Positions 1 through 7,226 of a stretch of DNA of 22,325 nucleotides are shown piece after piece (the first letter of the stretch is position 1; the number at the start of each line of letters is the position of its first letter). The notes below the pieces were generated by a model that saw only the letters and a program-made list of their open reading frames with translations, was not told the origin of the DNA and did not search any database. This DNA comes from an uncultured Lachnospiraceae bacterium. Its GTDB lineage: Bacteria; Bacillota; Clostridia; Lachnospirales; Lachnospiraceae. The stretch is taken from positions 1 through 22,325 of the forward strand of contig CAJOQO010000139.1 in assembly GCA_905236545.1 (NCBI GenBank), written 5' to 3'. The translations under genes and the position numbers were made by a program.

Positions 1-35
1 CAGCATAAGGGGATATGGGGAAAAGGAGTATAAGG

Positions 36-896
36 ATGAAAAGATGGAGTTTATTGACAAAGACAGTCCGGAGCATCATCGTTCTTGGCATGCTGGCAGC
101 GGCTTTTTCTCTGACTGCGTCTGCTGCGCCGGGAGATGAGATTCTGGAGGAGGCAGCTGCCGAGATTGCGGAGGAGACGGACACAACCCAGGTGCAGACG
201 ATTCGGTGGGCGGCAACGCTGACGAACAAGGTTCAGGTTACTACCATCGAAACGGATGAGCTTCCGGAACAGACCGTCAGGCTGCAAAGCGGTACGAAGC
301 TTACGGTTGTCCAGAGGGATTACCATGAACAGAAAGGGATCAGCCTCTGCGAACTGGAGGATGGAGGGAGATGCTGGATCGCGAATAAGTTCCTCCATCT
401 GACGAAGGCTTTGTGCACGGGTGCCGAGGGCGATTATGACAAGAAGACGAAGGAAGCTTTTGTCAACGGGATGAAGATCAAGAGGCGCAAGGGCGACAAG
501 CTGATCTGGATCAGCCTTGATAAGCAGAGAGTCAATGTTTTTCAGGGGAAAAAGGGAAACTGGAAGCTGATCAAGACGTTTCTGTGTTCCAGCGGAGCGG
601 TAGACACGCCGACCTTTGACCAGACATTCCGGAAAAAAACCGGCTCCCTTCCTTACTATACGACATACAAGATTCAGAAAAAACAGCACGATGTGCAATA
701 TGGAACGAATTCGGTTCTGTTCTTCTATTCCTTCATCTACGGCTACGGGATTCATAAGTGGCCGGGAACCGGGAGAAAGCAGTATATCGGCAAGGAACCG
801 GTCTCTCACAGCTGTGTGCGTCTTTCGAAGAAGAACGCCCTCTGGGTCTATGATGATGAGAACATTCCGGTTGGGACGACCGTATATGTGTGGTAA
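36..896 (+). CDS. Secreted L,D-transpeptidase (YkuD family)
   Basis: Predicted exported enzyme that forms 3-3 peptidoglycan cross-links or attaches proteins to the wall, using a catalytic cysteine outside the membrane. I place the start at the ATG at 36, because AAAGGAG lies 7 nt upstream; an in-frame ATG at 15 would add 7 residues but has its purine run too close. The 286-residue product begins with a signal peptide (KR-rich start, hydrophobic core, likely cut after TASA). An SH3-like beta-rich region covers about residues 50-120. The YkuD domain follows, with IHKWPGTG and the active-site block SHSCVRL near the C-terminus (Cys about 260, His about 258). The usual motif is SHGC; here Gly is replaced by Ser. 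A paralogue lies at 15613-16377. The gene ends at its own terminator, so it is probably not cotranscribed with the next operon. Family assignment is firm; the exact cross-linking role is inferred. Confidence 0.9.
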   Translation: MKRWSLLTKTVRSIIVLGMLAAAFSLTASAAPGDEILEEAAAEIAEETDTTQVQTIRWAATLTNKVQVTTIETDELPEQTVRLQSGTKLTVVQRDYHEQKGISLCELEDGGRCWIANKFLHLTKALCTGAEGDYDKKTKEAFVNGMKIKRRKGDKLIWISLDKQRVNVFQGKKGNWKLIKTFLCSSGAVDTPTFDQTFRKKTGSLPYYTTYKIQKKQHDVQYGTNSVLFFYSFIYGYGIHKWPGTGRKQYIGKEPVSHSCVRLSKKNALWVYDDENIPVGTTVYVW

Positions 897-921
897 GTCA
901 AAAATCTGATCATCGTTTTGC

Positions 922-955
922 AAAAAGGCATGCCTTTTATGGCTTGCCTTTTTTT
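922..955 (+). terminator. Intrinsic terminator after the first L,D-transpeptidase
   Basis: The arms AAAAAGGCATGCC (922-934) and GGCTTGCCTTTTT (941-953) pair with one T-T mismatch around a TTTTAT loop. The 3' arm runs into a T-rich tail. It lies 25 nt after the stop codon and separates the transpeptidase from the decarboxylase operon. Confidence 0.85.
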
Positions 956-972
956 AGTTTTTCACTTAGTAT
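944..972 (+). promoter_or_regulatory. Weak candidate promoter for the decarboxylase operon
   Basis: TTGCCT (944-949) and TAGTAT (967-972) are 17 nt apart, each matching the sigma-A consensus at 4 of 6 positions. The -35 box would overlap the 3' arm of the preceding terminator. Only about 60 nt separate that terminator from the next gene, so a promoter must lie here unless there is read-through. The exact boxes are uncertain. Confidence 0.3.
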
Positions 973-1015
973 GGGATATGGCAATTTTTGATTTCTAATT
1001 GATGGAGGTCTAAGT

Positions 1016-2446
1016 ATGAGCAATATAGGAAAGAGCAAGGCAGCGGACCGAATTGCTGCTCTGCTTGACGAAAGCAGTTTCGTTGAGATCGGCTCCCTCG
1101 TTACGGCCAGGAGTACAGATTTCAACCTGACGGAAGAGAAGGCTGCTTCGGATGGCGTGATCACCGGATATGGCCTGATCAATGGCAATCTGGTGTATGT
1201 TTACAGCCAGGACGCATCTGTTCTGGGAGGCAGTGTCGGAGAGATGCATGCGAAGAAGATCATCCGCCTTTACAGCCTCGCCATGAAGATGGGTGCACCG
1301 GTGATCGGTCTGCTGGACAGTGCCGGCATGAGACTTCAGGAATCGACGGATGCGCTGAACGCGTTTGGCACGCTGTACCGGAGAATGTCGTTTGCGAGCG
1401 GCGTGATCCCGCAGATCACTGCTGTACTCGGAAACTGCGGCGGAGCGCTTGCGGTTGCGGCCGGTATGAGTGATTTCGTGTTTATGGAAGGAAAGAGTGC
1501 GAAGCTGTATGTGAATTCTCCGAATTCCCTTGCCGGGAATAAGGAAGAGGATACCGCCGGAGCGGCTTTCCAGAGTGAGAAGAGCGGTCTGGCTGACTTT
1601 GTCGGAACCGAGGATGAGATTCTGGCACAGATCCGGGTTCTTGTATCGATTCTCCCGGCCAACAATACCGATGAAGCTCCTGCGGTGGATGTGGAAGATG
1701 ATCTGAACAGAGTCTGCGAGGGCATTGAGGGCGCTGCAGGAGATACCTCCATCCTGCTTAGCCAGATTTCCGACGGTAATCTTGTGTGCGAGGTGAAAGC
1801 CGCCTCCGCCAGGGAGATGGTGACGGGCTTTATCAAGCTGAACGGCATGACCGTCGGTGCGATCGGAAACCGCACGGAAGTATATGACGGCAAGGGAGAG
1901 AAGACAGCGGAGTTCAAGCCGCTTCTTACCGCGAAGGGCCTTGAGAAGGCTGCGCGCTTCGTGCGTTTCTGCGATGCGTTTGACATTCCCGTGCTTACGG
2001 TAACGAACGCGGAAGGATTCTATGCGGATAAACATAATGAATTCCGGATCGCGAAAGCAGCTGCCGCCTTCGCGGATGCTCTTGCAAACGCGACCGTTCC
2101 GAAGGTCAATGTGATTACGGGCAGGGCCTTCGGATCCGGCTATATGCTGATGAACAGCCAGGGCCTGGGCGCTGACCTTACTTTTGCGTGGGAGGACGCA
2201 CAGATCGGCATGATGGACGCGAAGCTTGCCGCGGGCATCATGTATGACGGAAAAGATGCCAGGACACTGGATGAGAAGGCATCCGCGTACGCCGCTCTGC
2301 AGCAGAGCGTTGAAGCGGCGGCCGGGCGCGGGTATGTCGATACCGTCATCAAAGCAGGCGATACCCGCAAGATGGTGATCGGCGCGTTCGAGATGCTCTA
2401 TACAAAAGCGGAAGAGCGCCCGGAAAAGAAACACGGTACGGTTTGA
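1016..2446 (+). CDS. 12S-type carboxyltransferase subunit (methylmalonyl-CoA decarboxylase alpha / acyl-CoA carboxyltransferase-like)
   Basis: Crotonase-fold carboxyltransferase that would move a carboxyl group between an acyl-CoA and the biotin of the carrier encoded at 3494-3874. It is 476 residues, slightly shorter than the roughly 510 usual for MmdA or PccB. Motifs: DSAGMRLQES (about 101-110), equivalent to the family DSGGARIQEG block; GNCGGALA (about 139-146), the first oxyanion-hole region; and GRAFGSGYM near residue 370, the second glycine-rich site. The start has GGAGG 7 nt upstream. It is the first gene of a five-gene operon, 16 nt before the OadG-like gene. The motifs diverge from true propionyl-CoA carboxylase, so the substrate (methylmalonyl-CoA, glutaconyl-CoA, malonyl-CoA or other) cannot be read from sequence. 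No biotin carboxylase is present nearby, which favours decarboxylation or transcarboxylation over ATP-driven carboxylation. Confidence 0.85.
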   Translation: MSNIGKSKAADRIAALLDESSFVEIGSLVTARSTDFNLTEEKAASDGVITGYGLINGNLVYVYSQDASVLGGSVGEMHAKKIIRLYSLAMKMGAPVIGLLDSAGMRLQESTDALNAFGTLYRRMSFASGVIPQITAVLGNCGGALAVAAGMSDFVFMEGKSAKLYVNSPNSLAGNKEEDTAGAAFQSEKSGLADFVGTEDEILAQIRVLVSILPANNTDEAPAVDVEDDLNRVCEGIEGAAGDTSILLSQISDGNLVCEVKAASAREMVTGFIKLNGMTVGAIGNRTEVYDGKGEKTAEFKPLLTAKGLEKAARFVRFCDAFDIPVLTVTNAEGFYADKHNEFRIAKAAAAFADALANATVPKVNVITGRAFGSGYMLMNSQGLGADLTFAWEDAQIGMMDAKLAAGIMYDGKDARTLDEKASAYAALQQSVEAAAGRGYVDTVIKAGDTRKMVIGAFEMLYTKAEERPEKKHGTV

Positions 2447-2462
2447 GTGAGGTGACATGCAG

Positions 2463-3428
2463 ATGAGAAAAAGAATATATGCGGCTCTGCTTTCTGCAGT
2501 GCTGACGCTTTGTCTCTCTTCCGGATGTGTGAGTGTATTCGCCTCTCAGACAGAGGGCGGCGCTGCACAGATGACGGAGCAGGAGGATGCGAAGGCACCC
2601 GCTGATGAGACAGAAGCGGAGGGCTCTACGGAAGCGCCTCTTCTCGAGCCGGAAAGTGTGACAGGAGATACGGCTCTTGAAGCGCAGTATCCGACCATTG
2701 AAGCACAGGTCGAGCGTCAGCTGGCGTCATTGTCCAGAATGTCCGCAGAGAATCTGGAGGATATGATCAACAGCTATAACAGGCAGATCAATCTGTCCGT
2801 CCTCGACATCCACAATTCCATGGAAGAGTCCAATGTCCTGAATGATGTGGACGATGCGACGATGGCGACGGTAAAGATGCTCCGCAACTGGTATTCCAAT
2901 ATGGATTCCTGCGGAGAATTCAGGGGTGTGAACAGCTATACGGCTGACATGACGGATCAGGTTCTGACCTTTGATATGGATGTGGACTACGCGCAGGCAG
3001 AGGTCAATGATTCGAAGATCAAAGTAACCTTTACCTATGATCTTGCAAGGAATGTGACCCTTCTGAACTGGGAGGTAAAGGATTCCTTCGGCGCGAGCGT
3101 CGGAAAAGCAGGCATGAATACCCTGATCGGTCTTGGAACCGTCTTTGTGGTTCTGCTGTTCCTGACCTTTATCATCAGTCAGATTCATTGGATTCCTGAC
3201 ATCATAAATAGAAAGAAGAAGCAGGAAACTGCATCCGAATCATCTGCTCCTGCCCCTGCCCCTGCCCCGGCGCCTGTCGTGGAGGAGGCCGTGGAAGAGG
3301 AGACGGATGATCTGGAACTGATTGCTGTTATCAGTGCGGCGATCGCGGCAAGCGAGCAGGCTCCCGCAGACGGATTCGTCGTCCGCTCGATCCGCAGAAG
3401 AGACAGAAAGAGCAACTGGAGAGCATGA
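2463..3428 (+). CDS. oadG: OadG-like membrane subunit with a large extracytoplasmic domain
   Basis: Small (gamma/delta) subunit type of Na+-translocating decarboxylases, which tethers the soluble carboxyltransferase to the membrane pump. I choose the ATG at 2463 because GAGGTG lies 8 nt upstream; the ATG at 2457 would be too close. The 321-residue product has a signal sequence (cut likely after VFA, about residue 27), an acidic linker, and an alpha/beta-looking outside domain (about 70-215). One membrane helix follows (about 220-240, LIGLGTVFVVLLFL, the OadG core), then a Pro-Ala repeat linker (about 262-271) encoded by a CCTGCC-type DNA repeat, and a cytoplasmic tail (LIAVISAAIAASE, GFVVRSIRR) typical of clostridial OadG. 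Classical OadG is only about 80-120 residues and lacks the N-terminal domain. A cysteine at about 22 lies in a poor lipobox, so a lipoprotein is less likely. Confidence 0.75.
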   Translation: MRKRIYAALLSAVLTLCLSSGCVSVFASQTEGGAAQMTEQEDAKAPADETEAEGSTEAPLLEPESVTGDTALEAQYPTIEAQVERQLASLSRMSAENLEDMINSYNRQINLSVLDIHNSMEESNVLNDVDDATMATVKMLRNWYSNMDSCGEFRGVNSYTADMTDQVLTFDMDVDYAQAEVNDSKIKVTFTYDLARNVTLLNWEVKDSFGASVGKAGMNTLIGLGTVFVVLLFLTFIISQIHWIPDIINRKKKQETASESSAPAPAPAPAPVVEEAVEEETDDLELIAVISAAIAASEQAPADGFVVRSIRRRDRKSNWRA

Positions 3429-3493
3429 GCGCCAGTCCGCTGCCATGTCAGCGGATCACAGGTACAGAATGAATTACGTAAGGAGAATGAAAG

Positions 3494-3874
3494 ATGAAGA
3501 ACTATACGATCACCGTTAACGGCAATGTTTATGATGTTACAGTAGAAGAGGGAACCGGCTCCGGCGCGGCTGTGGCGGCACCGGCTCCTGCAGCAGTCCC
3601 GAAGGCAGCCCCGAAGGCAGCTCCCGCAGCAGCCCCGAAGGCAGCTTCTTCAGGTGCCGGCGCTGTTAAAGTGACCGCTTCCGTCCCGGGGAAGGTATTC
3701 AAGGTAGATGCCGCTGCCGGGCAGGCAGTGAAGAGCGGCGATACGATTGTCACCCTGGAGGCCATGAAGATGGAGATTCCGGTAGTGGCTCCGCAGGACG
3801 GCACCATCGCATCGATCGAAGTCGCGGCCGGCGACGCAGTTGAAAACGGACAGGTTCTTGCAACGATGAACTGA
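3494..3874 (+). CDS. Biotin carboxyl carrier protein of the decarboxylase
   Basis: Free-standing biotin carrier, 126 residues, that shuttles the carboxyl group between a carboxyltransferase and the beta-subunit pump. The biotinylation site EAMKMEIP is intact (Lys 92), inside a C-terminal biotinyl/lipoyl fold (about 57-126) that ends with the expected GQVLATMN. The first 20 residues (YTITVNGNVYDVTVEE) form the short strand pair common to decarboxylase-linked carriers. A flexible Ala-Pro linker joins the two parts, built from repeated CCGAAGGCAGC units in the DNA. AGGAG lies 8 nt before the ATG. It is the only biotin domain in the operon, so both the 12S-type and 5S-type carboxyltransferases must use it or one of them is idle. 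Biotin would be added by a ligase encoded elsewhere. Confidence 0.93.
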   Translation: MKNYTITVNGNVYDVTVEEGTGSGAAVAAPAPAAVPKAAPKAAPAAAPKAASSGAGAVKVTASVPGKVFKVDAAAGQAVKSGDTIVTLEAMKMEIPVVAPQDGTIASIEVAAGDAVENGQVLATMN

Positions 3875-3916
3875 TCTGCCCGGACAGTTCTGACCCTGAC
3901 GTTAGGAGGTTAATCA

Positions 3917-5077
3917 ATGGGTTACATTGCGTCTACAATGTCAAATCTTCTGCATCAGACTGCGTTCCTGAATCTGACATGGGGCAACTATGTCATGATG
4001 CTTGTCGCGTTTGTGTTCCTGTATCTGGCGATCAAACACGACTTCGAACCGCTTCTGCTGGTCCCGATTGCTTTCGGCATGCTGCTTGTCAATATCTATC
4101 CGGATATTATTTCGGATATTACGGTAGACATTCTCGGCGTCGAACATGCCGGCGGCCTGATGCATTATTTCTATATTCTGGATGAGGCATCGATTCTTCC
4201 GTCCCTGATCTTCATGGGTGTCGGAGCGATGACCGACTTCGGACCGCTGATCGCGAACCCGATCTCTTTTGTGATGGGCGCCGCGGCTCAGGCGGGTATC
4301 TATGTTGCTTATTTCCTGGCGATCGCGTTTGGCTTCAACGGCAAAGCCGCTGCTGCGATCTCCATCATCGGCGGTGCCGACGGACCGACCTCGATCTTCC
4401 TGGCAGGAAAGCTTGGACAGACCACGCTCATGGGCCCGATTGCGGTCGCGGCTTATTCCTATATGTCCCTGGTTCCGATCATCCAGCCGCCGATCATGAA
4501 GGCGTTTACGTCTGAAAAGGACAGAAAGATCAAGATGGAACAGCTCCGTCCGGTCACCCAGCTGGAAAAGATTCTTTTCCCGATTATTATCACGGTTGTT
4601 GTCTGCATGCTTCTTCCGACGACGGCTCCGCTGGTCGGCATGCTGATGCTCGGCAACCTGTTCCGCGAGTGCGGAGTTGTCCGCCAGCTGACGGAAACCG
4701 CGTCGAACGCAATGATGTACATCGTTGTCATTCTTCTCGGAACCAGTGTCGGCGCGTCCACATCTGCAGAGGCGTTTCTGAACGTAAATACGCTGAAGAT
4801 TGTTGTGCTCGGTCTTGTGGCCTTTGCCTTTGGTACAATGGGAGGTGTCCTGCTGGGGCAGCTGATGAAGATTATAACGCACGGGAGGATCAATCCTCTG
4901 ATCGGCTCGGCAGGCGTGTCCGCCGTTCCCATGGCGGCACGTGTTTCCCAGAAGGTCGGAGCCCAGTCTGATCCCACGAACTTCCTGCTGATGCATGCGA
5001 TGGGCCCGAACGTAGCCGGTGTTATCGGTACGGCCGTTGCGGCTGGTACCTTCATGGCAATCTATGGTGTTGCGTAA
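3917..5077 (+). CDS. oadB: Na+-translocating decarboxylase beta subunit
   Basis: Integral membrane subunit that releases CO2 from carboxybiotin and uses the energy to export Na+ (OadB/MmdB/GcdB family). It has 386 residues with about nine or more hydrophobic segments. Family hallmarks: GAMTDFGPLIANP (about 103-115), the re-entrant sodium-site motif IIGGADGPTSIF (about 150-161, Asp 155), GNLFRECGVV, and NPLIGSAGVSAVPMAARV near the C-terminus. An AGGAGG site lies 7 nt before the ATG. It sits between the biotin carrier and the 5S-type carboxyltransferase, the expected partners. The beta subunits of oxaloacetate, methylmalonyl-CoA and glutaconyl-CoA decarboxylases are too alike for this gene to reveal the substrate. 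Confidence 0.95.
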   Translation: MGYIASTMSNLLHQTAFLNLTWGNYVMMLVAFVFLYLAIKHDFEPLLLVPIAFGMLLVNIYPDIISDITVDILGVEHAGGLMHYFYILDEASILPSLIFMGVGAMTDFGPLIANPISFVMGAAAQAGIYVAYFLAIAFGFNGKAAAAISIIGGADGPTSIFLAGKLGQTTLMGPIAVAAYSYMSLVPIIQPPIMKAFTSEKDRKIKMEQLRPVTQLEKILFPIIITVVVCMLLPTTAPLVGMLMLGNLFRECGVVRQLTETASNAMMYIVVILLGTSVGASTSAEAFLNVNTLKIVVLGLVAFAFGTMGGVLLGQLMKIITHGRINPLIGSAGVSAVPMAARVSQKVGAQSDPTNFLLMHAMGPNVAGVIGTAVAAGTFMAIYGVA

Positions 5078-5111
5078 ACAGTTCCAAAGAAGTGAGATAG
5101 ACGCCGGAGGA

Positions 5112-5143
5112 TCTGCGAAGTCAGAATCTGCTGATTTCGCAGA
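5112..5143 (+). other. Strong stem-loop between oadB and the 5S-type carboxyltransferase gene
   Basis: TCTGCGAAGTCAG (5112-5124) pairs with CTGATTTCGCAGA (5131-5143) over 13 positions with a single G-U pair and an AATCTG loop. No T-run follows, so it is unlikely to be a terminator. It lies in the 98-nt gap between two cotranscribed genes and may protect or process the mRNA and set subunit ratios. The structure is seen; the role is inferred. Confidence 0.6.
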
Positions 5144-5175
5144 CCCGGAAGACGAGACAGGAAAGGATAAGGAAA

Positions 5176-6585
5176 ATGTCAGCGAAAAAAAAGCCGATTA
5201 AAATTACTGAAACCGTGCTGCGTGACGCGCATCAGTCCCTGATCGCGACACGTATGCCGACTGAGGAGATGCTTCCGATCATTGAAAAGATGGATAAGGT
5301 CGGATATAACTCCGTAGAGTGCTGGGGCGGAGCTACGTTTGACGCGGCACTCCGTTTCCTGCATGAGGATCCGTGGGTCAGACTGAGAAAACTGCGTGAC
5401 GGATTCAGGAATACCAAGCTTCAGATGCTGTTCCGCGGGCAGAATATCCTCGGATACAAGCCGTACGCGGATGACGTGGTGGAATATTTTGTACAGAAGT
5501 CCATCGCGAACGGAATCGATATCATCCGTATCTTCGATTGCTTTAACGATCTGAGGAATCTTCAGACCTGTGTCAATGCCGCAAAGAAGGAAAAAGGCCA
5601 TGCGCAGGTGGCGCTGTCCTACACGCTTGGGGATGCATATACGATCGATTACTGGGTAGAGATCTCAAAGCGGATCCAGCAGATGGGAGCGGATTCCATC
5701 TGCATCAAGGACATGGCGGGACTTCTGCTTCCTTACAGAGCGACTGAGCTGATCAGTGCCATGAAGAATGCGGTCAATCTTCCGATTCAGCTGCACACCC
5801 ATTACACCTCCGGTGTTGCTTCCATGACTTACATGAAGGCAGTTGAGGCGGGCGTTGATGTAATTGACTGCGCGATGAGCCCGTTTGCTCTTGGCACCTC
5901 CCAGCCGGCGACGGAGGTTATGGTTGAGACGTTCCGCGGAACGCCGTATGACTCCGGACTGGACATGAAGCTTCTCGAGGAAATTGCGGATTACTTCCGT
6001 CCTTACAGAGATGAGTGCCTTGAGAATGGTCTCCTGAATCCGAAGAACCTTGGCGTTAATATCAAGACGCTCGTTTATCAGGTTCCGGGCGGAATGCTTT
6101 CCAACCTGACTTCTCAGCTGGATAAGCTTGGCGCCGCTGACAAGTACTATGAAGTGCTTGAGGAGGTTCCGAACGTGCGTAAGGATCTCGGCGAGCCGCC
6201 GCTTGTTACGCCGTCTTCCCAGATCGTCGGAACGCAGGCTGTTATGAATGTGATCGCCGGAGAGCGTTACAAGATGGTGCCGCAGGAAACAAAGGATGTT
6301 CTGAGCGGAAAGTACGGAGAGACCGTCAAGCCGTTCAACAAGGATGTCCAGAAGAAGTGTATCGGAGACGCGAAGGTTATCACTTACCGCCCTGCAGACG
6401 ATATTCCGCCGATGCTTCCGAAGTACGAGGAGGAGATCGCCCAGTGGAAGCAGCAGGATGAGGATGTCCTCAGCTATGCGTTGTTCCCGCAGGTTGCCAT
6501 TGATTACTTCAAGTATCGCCAGGCCCAGCAGACCGGGATCGATCCGGCGGCAGGCGACTCCAAAAACAAGGCGTATCCTGTATGA
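5176..6585 (+). CDS. oadA: 5S-type carboxyltransferase (oxaloacetate decarboxylase alpha / pyruvate carboxylase CT domain)
   Basis: TIM-barrel carboxyltransferase that would take the carboxyl group from oxaloacetate, releasing pyruvate, or run in reverse. It has 469 residues: a HMGL-like barrel (about 5-270) and the conserved PYC/OADA carboxylase domain (about 295-440). Catalytic and metal residues visible: TVLRDAHQS (Asp 17), DCFND (121-125), IKDMAG (Lys 178, carbamylated in the family) and HTH (His 207, His 209). The biotin domain that ends many OadA proteins is absent, so it needs the separate carrier encoded at 3494-3874, as the transcarboxylase 5S subunit does. AAAGGA lies 8 nt before the ATG. 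A terminator follows 17 nt after the stop. An A8 run at codons 4-6 encodes lysines. Confidence 0.92.
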   Translation: MSAKKKPIKITETVLRDAHQSLIATRMPTEEMLPIIEKMDKVGYNSVECWGGATFDAALRFLHEDPWVRLRKLRDGFRNTKLQMLFRGQNILGYKPYADDVVEYFVQKSIANGIDIIRIFDCFNDLRNLQTCVNAAKKEKGHAQVALSYTLGDAYTIDYWVEISKRIQQMGADSICIKDMAGLLLPYRATELISAMKNAVNLPIQLHTHYTSGVASMTYMKAVEAGVDVIDCAMSPFALGTSQPATEVMVETFRGTPYDSGLDMKLLEEIADYFRPYRDECLENGLLNPKNLGVNIKTLVYQVPGGMLSNLTSQLDKLGAADKYYEVLEEVPNVRKDLGEPPLVTPSSQIVGTQAVMNVIAGERYKMVPQETKDVLSGKYGETVKPFNKDVQKKCIGDAKVITYRPADDIPPMLPKYEEEIAQWKQQDEDVLSYALFPQVAIDYFKYRQAQQTGIDPAAGDSKNKAYPV

Positions 6586-6602
6586 CAGATGGATGAATGG
6601 AT

Positions 6603-6640
6603 GCAGACCTCCGGATCAGATCCGGAGGTCTGCTGTGTTT
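6603..6640 (+). terminator. Terminator of the decarboxylase operon
   Basis: GCAGACCTCCGGATC (6603-6617) and GATCCGGAGGTCTGC (6619-6633) are a perfect 15-bp palindrome with one central base. They are followed by TGTGTTTCTT and, a little later, CTTTTT. It starts 17 nt after the stop codon. The T-tract is imperfect, but stem strength and position support termination. Confidence 0.8.
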
Positions 6641-6726
6641 CTTGAATCTTTTTGCCACTCATGCTATTATCAGGATGTGCAGTCTGCGGCCATACACCCG
6701 GGTCAGACATCAGACAGACTGTTTCA

Positions 6727-6750
6727 GGATCGGGCCGGAAGGCCCGATCC
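6727..6750 (+). other. Perfect 10-bp hairpin with GGAA tetraloop
   Basis: GGATCGGGCC (6727-6736) pairs exactly with GGCCCGATCC (6741-6750) around a GGAA (GNRA-type) loop. There is no T-tract downstream. It ends 19 nt before the -35 box of the next promoter. It could be a secondary transcription barrier or a protein-binding site; no function can be assigned. Confidence 0.45.
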
Positions 6751-6769
6751 GATAATGTGATTTCTGCGG

Positions 6770-6798
6770 TTGACTTATAACAGCCTCCTTCTTATACT
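6770..6798 (+). promoter_or_regulatory. Sigma-A-like promoter of the surface-glycan operon
   Basis: TTGACT (6770-6775) and TATACT (6793-6798) are separated by 17 nt, 5 of 6 matches each. Transcription would begin near 6805, giving a leader of about 50 nt before the DtxR-like gene. It is the clearest promoter in the window, and the left half of the inverted repeat at 6773-6836 overlaps its -35 box. Confidence 0.75.
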
Positions 6799-6836
6799 GA
6801 ATCGTAACAATCGGAGAAGGCGGACTCGTTATAAGT
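6773..6836. promoter_or_regulatory. ACTTATAAC inverted pair, candidate operator
   Basis: ACTTATAAC (6773-6781) and its exact reverse complement GTTATAAGT (6828-6836) bracket the promoter core. Each half contains the palindrome TTATAA. Reading the right half on the minus strand, the similarity continues a little (ACTTATAACAGCCTCC against ACTTATAACGAGTCCGCC). The left copy overlaps the -35 box and the right copy lies in the 5' leader, a layout that suits autorepression by the adjacent regulator. Binding is inferred only. Confidence 0.45.
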
Positions 6837-6855
6837 TCCAGGAAGGGGGTTCACT

Positions 6856-7224
6856 ATGGCTGCCACCGAATCTGCTGAGAATTATCTTGAGTCGATTCTC
6901 ATTCTCAGCAAGGAGAAGCCGGTAGTCCGGAGTGTTGATGTCTCGAATTATACCGGTTACCGTAAGTCCAGTATCTCGATCGCGATGAAGAACCTTAAAG
7001 CGGACGGATATATTACTGTCAGCCCGGAGGGATATATTTATCTGACGGATGCGGGTTTGCAGATTGCGAACATGATCTATGAGCGCCATCAGGTTCTTTC
7101 CTCATGGTTTATGCGGCTGGGGGTCAATGAGAAGACTGCCGTGGAGGATGCCTGCAGAATTGAGCATGTCATCAGTCCGGAGAGTTTTGCAGCGATCAAG
7201 AATTATATCAGTGAGAATTCCTGA
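6856..7224 (+). CDS. DtxR/MntR-like transcriptional regulator, divergent metal site
   Basis: Small DNA-binding protein (122 residues) of the iron/manganese-dependent repressor type. The N-terminal winged helix (about 1-65) has the family pattern AENYLESILIL, then a recognition-helix region YRKSSISIAMKNL, then a wing. The dimerisation helices (about 70-122) include ERHQVLSSWFMRLGV and DACRIEHVIS, close to DtxR EACRWEHVMS. Candidate ligands kept are Glu 12, His 78, Cys 100, Glu 103 and His 104. The Asp/Met ligand near residue 9 is Asn, and the Glu four residues after His 78 is Ser. The SH3-like C-terminal domain of DtxR is absent, as in MntR. An AAGGGGG site precedes the ATG by about 6 nt. It is the first gene of the unit and may control it. 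Confidence 0.8.
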   Translation: MAATESAENYLESILILSKEKPVVRSVDVSNYTGYRKSSISIAMKNLKADGYITVSPEGYIYLTDAGLQIANMIYERHQVLSSWFMRLGVNEKTAVEDACRIEHVISPESFAAIKNYISENS

Positions 7225-7226
7225 TT

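Noticed and set aside
1010..2458. Long open frame on the minus strand opposite the 12S-type carboxyltransferase
   Set aside because: It mirrors a clearly conserved + strand gene, has no family resemblance or ribosome site, and such antisense frames are common over GC-biased codon positions.
3597..3652. Tandem CCGAAGGCAGC units as a possible CRISPR or regulatory repeat
   Set aside because: They encode the Ala-Pro linker of the biotin carrier in frame; a normal flexible hinge explains them.
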